From an uncultured Clostridia bacterium (lineage in GTDB: Bacteria > Bacillota > Clostridia > Oscillospirales > Ruminococcaceae), in assembly GCA_945867255.1 (NCBI GenBank), contig CAMBHV010000025.1:1-10385 (forward strand): DNA of 10,385 nt. The letters run 5' to 3'. Position 1 is the stretch's first letter. Each line of letters begins with the position of its first letter. The notes beneath the pieces were generated by a model that was not told the DNA's origin, did no database searches, and saw only the letters and a list, made by a program, of their open reading frames with translations. Both the position numbers and the translations under genes were made by a program. Shown piece by piece: positions 5,429 to 10,385 of the stretch.

Positions 5429-6790
5429 TCAGTTTTTCAGCGCCTGCATGGGAGCAGGAATGCGCCCGCCGCGATTTACAAACACATCTGGCGCAAATTC
5501 GCTTACTTTCATGATGGGTGCATAACCAAGCAGACCACCAAAGTCCAGCACATCGCCAGGCTTTTTACCTACCGCAGGAATTACGCGCACAGCAGTGGTT
5601 TTAGAGTTTACCATGCCGATGGCGGCTTCGTCTGCGATCAGCGCGGAAATGACGGCGTCGCTTGTCTCACCGGGGATCACTACCATGTCGATGCCTACGC
5701 TGCATACGGCCGTCATGGCTTCCAGCTTTTCAATGGAAAGGCTGCCGCGTTCCGCCGCTTTGATCATGCCGTCATCTTCGCTGACGGGAATGAACGCGCC
5801 TGAAAGCCCGCCAACATGGTTTGAGGCCATCACGCCACCCTTTTTCACCGCATCGTTCAACATGGCAAGTGTGGCTGTGGTGCCGCAGCACCCGCAGCTT
5901 TCCAGGCCAATCTCCTCCAGAATATTAGCCACGGAATCGCCTACGGCAGGTGTGGGCGCAAGCGAAAGGTCAACAATACCAAAGGGAACGCCCAACGCTT
6001 CGCTGGCAAGGTTACCCACCAACTGGCCCATACGGGTGATTTTGAAAGCGGTGCGCTTGATCAGTTCGGCCACCTTATCCAGGCTGGCATCTTTGGGAAG
6101 CTTCGCCAGTGCGGCACGCACAGCGCCCGGGCCGGAAACACCTACATGCACCACACAGTCCGGCTCGCCGGGGCCGTGGAAAGCGCCGGCCATAAAGGGG
6201 TTGTCTTCCGGAGCGTTGCAAAACACCACCAGTTTGGCGGCACCAAGGCACATGTTGTCTTTCGTCTTTTCAGCGGCCGCCTTGATAATGGGGCCCATCA
6301 TCTTGACGGCATCCATATTGATGCCGCTTTTGGTGGAACCCACATTTATGCTGGAACATACAAAATCTGTTTGGGCCAGCGCATCGGGAATGCTGCGGAT
6401 CAACCGCTCATCTCCCGCGGAGAACCCTTTGTGCACCAAGGCAGAATAACCGCCGATAAAGTTTACCCCTACCGCTTTGGCGGCAGCGTCCAGCGCACGG
6501 GCATACCATACCGGGTCCGCATCCGGCGCGCTGGCCAGCAACATGGCGATAGGTGTTACAGATACGCGCTTGTTCACGATGGGCATGCCATAGGTAGCGG
6601 AGATGCGATCGGCCGTTTTTACCAGGTCTTTCGCGCGCGAAGTGATTTTGTTGTAAATTTTTTCGCATGCCCGGCGCCCATCCGCGTCAGCACAGTCTAA
6701 AAGGGAAATGCCCATCGTGACCGTTCGAACGTCCAGATTTTCGTCGGAGATCATGCGTATCGTGTCGAGAATGTCGTTCGTATCCAGCAT
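5429..6790 (-). CDS. UPF0210 / PFL-family protein (DUF711), function unknown
   Basis: This is a 453-residue protein of the widely conserved UPF0210 family, whose members are annotated 'PFL family' for structural similarity to pyruvate formate-lyase; the reaction is not known. Features that fit are the N-terminal MISDENLDVRTVTMGISLLDC, NFIGGYSALVHKG near residues 110-122, SINVGSTKSGINMDAVKMMG near 148-167, a Cys-Gly-Cys-Cys-Gly stretch near 299-303, and NHVGGLSGAFIPVSEDDGMI near 324-343. Length is normal for the family. The ATG at 6790 has AAGGAGG eight bases upstream; an 11-codon longer reading is less likely. It follows the ACT-domain gene by 10 bp in the same transcript, the standard arrangement for this family. 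It does not have the typical C-terminal glycyl-radical motif of true PFL that I could point to. Confidence 0.93.
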   Translation of the reverse strand: MLDTNDILDTIRMISDENLDVRTVTMGISLLDCADADGRRACEKIYNKITSRAKDLVKTADRISATYGMPIVNKRVSVTPIAMLLASAPDADPVWYARALDAAAKAVGVNFIGGYSALVHKGFSAGDERLIRSIPDALAQTDFVCSSINVGSTKSGINMDAVKMMGPIIKAAAEKTKDNMCLGAAKLVVFCNAPEDNPFMAGAFHGPGEPDCVVHVGVSGPGAVRAALAKLPKDASLDKVAELIKRTAFKITRMGQLVGNLASEALGVPFGIVDLSLAPTPAVGDSVANILEEIGLESCGCCGTTATLAMLNDAVKKGGVMASNHVGGLSGAFIPVSEDDGMIKAAERGSLSIEKLEAMTAVCSVGIDMVVIPGETSDAVISALIADEAAIGMVNSKTTAVRVIPAVGKKPGDVLDFGGLLGYAPIMKVSEFAPDVFVNRGGRIPAPMQALKN

Positions 6791-6800
6791 GGTGGCCTCC

Positions 6801-7070
6801 TTACACCTTGTGCATCGCGTCATACAGCTCCTGGCGCGTGCAGCGAATGTCTACCCCAAGCTGGGTGCCGATAGCGCTCATTTTTTCCGCAAATGTAGTA
6901 AAATCCACACTGGCGTTGGACAGATCTACCAGCATGATCATGGCAAATGTACCGCGCAAAATGCGCTGCGTGACTTCTTCCACATTGACGTTTACCTGCG
7001 CACACCCTGTGCATACCTTTGCAAGGATGCCTACGGCATCGCGCCCGATCACAGTGATGACTGCTTCCAT
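6801..7070 (-). CDS. ACT-domain protein, UPF0237 family
   Basis: This 89-residue single-domain protein fits UPF0237. MEAVITVIGRDAVGILAKV at the N-terminus is the classic ACT strand-turn-helix, with the ligand-side Gly-Ile-Leu. EEVTQRILRGTFAMIMLVDL is the family-specific second part, and IGTQLGVDIRCTRQELYDAMHKV closes it. ACT domains bind amino acids or other small ligands and usually control a partner. The partner here is presumably the UPF0210 protein starting 10 bp downstream. The ATG at 7070 is preceded by GAAGGGG with about 8 bases of spacing; the long upstream open frame (to 7421) runs through the intergenic region and into the divergent gene, so I discard it. No ligand can be assigned. 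Confidence 0.93.
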   Translation of the reverse strand: MEAVITVIGRDAVGILAKVCTGCAQVNVNVEEVTQRILRGTFAMIMLVDLSNASVDFTTFAEKMSAIGTQLGVDIRCTRQELYDAMHKV

Positions 7071-7125
7071 TTCCTTACCCCTTCCGCTTTTTGCCGTGGT
7101 TACAACGGCGATAATATACGAACAA

Positions 7126-7134
7126 AGTATACCA
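7126..7134 (-). promoter_or_regulatory. Possible extended -10 promoter for the ACT/UPF0210 pair
   Basis: On the minus strand TGGTATACT is an extended -10 element (TGnTATACT), about 55 bp before the ACT-domain ATG. No good -35 box is visible at 17 bp. A second A/T-rich candidate (TATATTAT around 7112-7119) lies just downstream, so the exact start is uncertain. Confidence 0.35.
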
Positions 7135-7197
7135 GAAAAGTGCAGGCAATGGTAGGCCTGCCTATGGGAAATTTTACGCCGCTGCACCCAAACGGCA

Positions 7198-7226
7198 TTT
7201 ACTTTCCCGCGGGCATGGCATATAAT
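7198..7226 (+). promoter_or_regulatory. Promoter of the Lrp-aminotransferase-DUF362-ispE operon
   Basis: A TTTACT -35 box (7198-7203), a 17-bp spacer and a perfect TATAAT -10 box (7221-7226) lie about 67 bp before the regulator's ATG. The spacer carries the palindrome CCCGCGGG (7206-7213), in a position where the regulator itself or another factor might bind. That last point is inference only. Confidence 0.75.
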
Positions 7227-7293
7227 GTAGAGAAAAGCATTCGCGCGGTGGTATACAGGGCCACGCGCAGGGAAGGAAAAGAGGAAAGACGAT

Positions 7294-7770
7294 ATGGAGA
7301 AGATTTTAAAGCTTCTGGAAGAAAACGCCCGGATGAGCGTGGAAGATATCGCAGGTATCACGGGTGATACGCCCGAGGCTGTGGCACGCAAGCTGGACGA
7401 ATATGCACAGAACCATATCATTAACGGTTATCATGCCCTGGTAGATTGGGAAAAAGCGGGTGTTTCCCGTGTTCAGGCTATTATTGAACTGCGTGTGTCG
7501 CCCCGGCGGGAAAGCGGGTTTGACGAGATTGCCGAAACCATCGCTAATTTTGAAGAGGTAGATAGCGTGATGCTGATGAGCGGCGGGTATGATTTGTCGC
7601 TTGTGCTGAACGGAAAGAGCTATCAGGAGATTGCGCTGTTTGTAGTGAAGCGCCTGTCACCACTGGAAGGCGTTGTTTCCACAGCTACGCATTTCGTGCT
7701 TCGCACTTATAAAAAGGAAGGTGTGCTCTTCGGGTTGGAGCCGCTGGATGAACGGGAGTTCGGGCTGTGA
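7294..7770 (+). CDS. Lrp/AsnC-family transcriptional regulator
   Basis: This 158-residue protein has the Lrp/AsnC plan. An N-terminal winged helix-turn-helix covers residues about 1-50 (LLEENARMSVEDIAGITGDTPEAVARKLDEY, followed by IINGYHALVDWEK). A C-terminal RAM/ligand-binding domain covers about 60-145 (VQAIIELRVSPRRESGFDEIA, then FEEVDSVMLMSGGYDLSLVL). Ligands are typically amino acids. The ATG at 7294 has AGGA eight bases upstream. Its TGA overlaps the GTG of the aminotransferase by 4 bp. This pairing matches B. subtilis alaR-alaT, where the regulator controls the alanine transaminase, so autoregulation plus control of the neighbour is a fair inference. Confidence 0.93.
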   Translation: MEKILKLLEENARMSVEDIAGITGDTPEAVARKLDEYAQNHIINGYHALVDWEKAGVSRVQAIIELRVSPRRESGFDEIAETIANFEEVDSVMLMSGGYDLSLVLNGKSYQEIALFVVKRLSPLEGVVSTATHFVLRTYKKEGVLFGLEPLDEREFGL

Positions 7771-8936
7771 ACTACGAGGCGCTAATTAGCCCGCGTGCGG
7801 CGCAGATGCGCCCGTCGGGCATTCGCAAATTTTTTGATATTGCAGCGGAAATGAAAGACTGCATCTCGCTTGGTGTGGGCGAACCCGACTTTAAGACGCC
7901 CTGGACTATTCGCGATGCAGGTATCCGCAGCCTGGAACGCGGGCGCACGTTCTATACTTCCAATGCGGGCCTGAAAGAACTGCGGGAAGAGATTTGTACC
8001 TATTTGAACCGCCGTTTTGGCCTTTCCTATACTGCGCCGGAAACATTGGTGACGGTAGGCGGCTCCGAGGCCATTGATTTGTGTGTGCGCGCTTTGGTGC
8101 AGCCTGGTGATGAGGTGATTATCCCGGAACCGTGCTTTGTGTGCTACGAGCCCATCACTACCTTAACAGGTGGTGTGCCGGTGCATCTGCCTTTGAAAGC
8201 GGAAAATGCTTTTAAATTGACAGCGCAGCAGCTGAAAGAAGCCATCACCCCGAAGACTAAATTGTTGGTGATGCCGTTCCCGTGCAACCCAAGTGGCGCG
8301 GTGATGCGTGCGGAAGATATGGAGCCAATCGCGGAAGTGCTGCGGGGCACCGACATCATGGTGCTTTCCGATGAGATTTACGCCGAGCTCACCTACGGCG
8401 GTGCGCGCCATGTAAGCTTCGCTTCGCTGCCGGGTATGAAAGAGCGCACGGTGGTGGTGAACGGGTTTTCGAAGGCATATGCCATGACAGGATGGCGCCT
8501 TGGTTATGCCTGTGGGCCCAAGCCGATTATAGACGTGATGACGAAGATCCACCAGTCTGCTATTATGTGTGCCCCCACTACCAGCCAATATGCGGCGGTA
8601 CAGGCGCTGCGCCACTGTGATGAGGACATAGAGCGCATGAGGGAAGAATACGACATGCGCCGTAAATTTATTGTCAATCGGTTGAATGGTATGGGACTTT
8701 CCTGTTTCGAACCGGAAGGCGCCTTCTATGTGTTTCCCAGCATTGCGCGCTCAAAACTTTCAAGTGAAGAATTCTGCAAGAGGCTGCTGATGGAGAAAAA
8801 AGTAGCCGTGATCCCCGGGAATGCCTTTGGGGAAAGTGGCGAAGGTTTTGTGCGTATCAGCTATTCGTATTCTATGGCACACCTTACGGAGGCACTGCAG
8901 CGTATTTCGTCCTTTCTACAGGAGCTTGACGCATGA
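7767..8936 (+). CDS. PLP-dependent class I/II aminotransferase
   Basis: This 389-residue fold-type I aminotransferase uses pyridoxal phosphate to move amino groups between amino and keto acids. Visible landmarks are LGVGEPDF near 35-42, YTSNAGLKELREEI, the cofactor-phosphate region GGSEAID near 98-104, Asn174 in FPCNPSG, Asp202-Tyr205 in LSDEIYAEL, the Schiff-base Lys236 in NGFSKAYAMTGWRLGY, and the carboxylate-binding Arg363 in FVRISYS. It belongs near the AspC/AlaT/PatA group (AT-I beta); alanine or aspartate transaminase, or a broad-range enzyme, cannot be separated by eye. It starts at GTG 7767 (GGGAG eight bases upstream), overlapping the Lrp stop (GTGA), and its stop overlaps the DUF362 gene (ATGA). 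Both overlaps indicate coupled translation. Confidence 0.93.
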   Translation: MNYEALISPRAAQMRPSGIRKFFDIAAEMKDCISLGVGEPDFKTPWTIRDAGIRSLERGRTFYTSNAGLKELREEICTYLNRRFGLSYTAPETLVTVGGSEAIDLCVRALVQPGDEVIIPEPCFVCYEPITTLTGGVPVHLPLKAENAFKLTAQQLKEAITPKTKLLVMPFPCNPSGAVMRAEDMEPIAEVLRGTDIMVLSDEIYAELTYGGARHVSFASLPGMKERTVVVNGFSKAYAMTGWRLGYACGPKPIIDVMTKIHQSAIMCAPTTSQYAAVQALRHCDEDIERMREEYDMRRKFIVNRLNGMGLSCFEPEGAFYVFPSIARSKLSSEEFCKRLLMEKKVAVIPGNAFGESGEGFVRISYSYSMAHLTEALQRISSFLQELDA

Positions 8937-10108
8937 TGGCTGACGGCCCAGCCGCACAATCTGCTAAGGTATTGTGCCGCGCGTGCCCGGATTATGAGCA
9001 GAAAAAGGTGGACGAGGCGGTAGAAGCTGTGTTTGCCTTTTGCTCCAATGCACAGCGGCTTGGCCCGCACAGCCATGTTTTACTGAAACCCAACCTGCTT
9101 GCAAAGCATCCGCCTGAGCGCGCCGTGACCACGCATCCTGCCGTGGTAGCGGCGTGTATCCGTGCCTGTATAAGACGCGGTGTGTTGCCACAGCACATTA
9201 CGGTGGCCGATTCGCCGGGGGGCAGATGGAGCCCTGGCGGGATGCGCGCTGTTTATACGTGCACAGGCATACAAGAGGTATGCGATACACTGGGAGCAGA
9301 GGCATACCTGGACTGCCAAGCGGGTGTGCGTCAGACGGACGGGCGGCGCGTACGCTCATTTGAACTGATGCAACCGGCATTACAGGCGGATTTTATTATT
9401 GATTTGCCAAAAGTGAAAACACATGTTATGACAGGCATGACATGTGCCGTGAAAAATCTATTCGGTATGGTACCAGGCCTTTCCAAGGCGGAATTCCACA
9501 TGCGTTTTCCAAAACCAGAGGTGTTCGGAGATATGCTGGTGGATCTGTGTGAAACTGTGCGGCCGGATATGATTGTGGCAGATGGCGTTACGGCAATGGA
9601 GGGAGATGGCCCTGCTTCCGGTATGCCATATGCATTAGGCCTTATTTTAGGCGGGCAAAATGCCTATGAGGTGGACCTTGTAGTGTGCCGTATTATGGGC
9701 GTTTTGCCGCAGCGTGTGCCGTATCTGGCGGCGGCCATGGCGCGGAAACTTTGCCCCGCATGTGCAACAGAAGATCTTATTGATGGAGATGTGCAGGCGG
9801 CTGCACCACGTGCGGAGTTTCATCTGCCTTCCAGCATGATGGATATCACATTTGCGCAGAAAGCGCCGCGTGCCATTCGCTGGGTGGTTCCAGGCGCAGA
9901 AAAATGGATCGCACCGCGCCCCAAGGTACACAGGGCACTATGTGTTGGCTGTGGAAAATGTGCGGAAATATGCCCCGGGGATGCCATCCGGGTTCGAAAC
10001 GGGAAGGCGAGCATATTTCGTAACAGATGTATTCGATGCTTTTGTTGCCATGAAATGTGCCCTGTAAGGGCCATAGAGGTGCACAGATTTGCGCTGTTCC
10101 GGCGGTGA
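8933..10108 (+). CDS. DUF362-domain protein with C-terminal 2x[4Fe-4S] ferredoxin domain
   Basis: The 391-residue protein has a DUF362 domain over about residues 10-300: LLKPNLLAKHPPERAVTTHP near 50-70, VADSPGG near 90, DFIIDLPKVKTHVMTGMTCAVKN near 150-175. It ends in a two-cluster ferredoxin module with C337-x2-C340-x2-C343-x3-C347-P and C366-x2-C369-x2-C372-x3-C376-P. The biochemical role of DUF362 iron-sulfur proteins is not established; electron transfer in an anaerobe is the general expectation. The ATG at 8933 (a second ATG directly follows) overlaps the aminotransferase stop by 4 bp, with AGGAG eight bases upstream. There is no signal peptide, so it is probably cytoplasmic. ispE follows after about 40 bp; IspG/IspH are iron-sulfur enzymes, but a link to them would be speculation. 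Confidence 0.92.
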   Translation: MMADGPAAQSAKVLCRACPDYEQKKVDEAVEAVFAFCSNAQRLGPHSHVLLKPNLLAKHPPERAVTTHPAVVAACIRACIRRGVLPQHITVADSPGGRWSPGGMRAVYTCTGIQEVCDTLGAEAYLDCQAGVRQTDGRRVRSFELMQPALQADFIIDLPKVKTHVMTGMTCAVKNLFGMVPGLSKAEFHMRFPKPEVFGDMLVDLCETVRPDMIVADGVTAMEGDGPASGMPYALGLILGGQNAYEVDLVVCRIMGVLPQRVPYLAAAMARKLCPACATEDLIDGDVQAAAPRAEFHLPSSMMDITFAQKAPRAIRWVVPGAEKWIAPRPKVHRALCVGCGKCAEICPGDAIRVRNGKASIFRNRCIRCFCCHEMCPVRAIEVHRFALFRR

Positions 10109-10149
10109 GTGCTGCACCGGACGTGTCAGAACAAGGAGGAAACAACGGG

Positions 10150-10385
10150 ATGCAATCTGTAACGGTGCTTGCCCCCGCAAAGCTGAACCTCACCTTAGGT
10201 ATTACCGGCTTGGCGGAAAACGGATATCATACATTGGATATGTTGATGCAGGCGGTGAGCCTGTATGAAAAGGTGGAAGTGCGAAAAAGCATGGACCTGC
10301 GGCTTCGCTTGCCTGGTTCACACGTTCCGGCAGACAGCCGAAACACAGCGGTGAAGGCAGCGCTTGCTTTCTTTCAGGAAACGGG
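10150..10385 (+). CDS. ispE: 4-diphosphocytidyl-2-C-methyl-D-erythritol kinase, 5' part only
   Basis: Seventy-eight complete codons are visible before the window ends, in an open frame starting at ATG 10150 with AAGGAGG ten bases upstream. The N-terminal APAKLNLTLGITG and NGYHTLDMLMQAVSLYE are the signature of IspE (GHMP kinase fold); the later NTAVKAALAFFQETG also matches the family. IspE phosphorylates CDP-methylerythritol in the non-mevalonate isoprenoid pathway. It is last in the visible plus-strand operon. The ATP-binding GHMP motif lies beyond the window, so only the N-terminus supports this call, but the match is good. Confidence 0.92.
   Translation, partial: MQSVTVLAPAKLNLTLGITGLAENGYHTLDMLMQAVSLYEKVEVRKSMDLRLRLPGSHVPADSRNTAVKAALAFFQET

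Noticed and set aside
5595..6449. Plus-strand open frame of 284 aa opposite UPF0210
   Set aside because: Antisense to a well-conserved gene; composition is that of a reverse reading and there is no ribosome site worth noting.
7142..7161. GCAGGC/GCCTGC stem-loop in the divergent intergenic region
   Set aside because: Six-bp stem with no U-tract on either strand; likely chance, although an operator role cannot be excluded.

Overview
The window looks like ordinary chromosomal DNA from an anaerobic, low-to-mid-GC Firmicute, most likely a Clostridia member of the Oscillospiraceae/Ruminococcaceae type. This is inferred from the gene content (tsaE-tsaB-rpiB-upp, an ECF-type vitamin transporter S component, the ACT/UPF0210 pair, an Lrp/aminotransferase pair, a DUF362 ferredoxin-like protein, the non-mevalonate gene ispE), from strong AGGAGG-type ribosome sites, and from near-consensus sigma-A promoters. 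No phage, IS, CRISPR, tRNA or rRNA sequence is visible.

Layout. Positions 2-3586 (minus strand) hold a tightly packed operon running tsaE, tsaB, rpiB, upp, then a two-TM protein with a long Ala/Gln/Glu/Arg repeat domain. It is driven by a near-perfect promoter at 3618-3646. Just upstream (3684-3720) is a strong intrinsic terminator for the next minus-strand unit. That unit (4054-5215) is an ECF transporter S component overlapping a uridine-kinase-like P-loop kinase. It has its own TTGACA promoter (5361-5389) and a structured 5' leader of about 140 nt, with alternative pairings and a U7 tract just before the ribosome site. This leader is a candidate riboswitch or attenuator and the best lead in the window. 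Positions 5429-7070 (minus) hold the conserved pair ACT-domain protein plus UPF0210/PFL-family protein, of unsettled function.

From 7071-7293 there is a divergent intergenic region with a strong plus-strand promoter. It is followed by an overlapping plus-strand operon: Lrp/AsnC regulator, class I/II aminotransferase, DUF362 4Fe-4S protein, and the 5' part of ispE, which runs off the window edge.

How the genes work together. TsaE and TsaB are two parts of the tRNA t6A machinery; RpiB and Upp supply and consume pentose phosphate/PRPP. The S component and the kinase probably form an uptake-and-phosphorylation pair for an unidentified small molecule. The Lrp-type regulator probably controls the amino-acid transaminase it overlaps, as in B. 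subtilis alaR-alaT.
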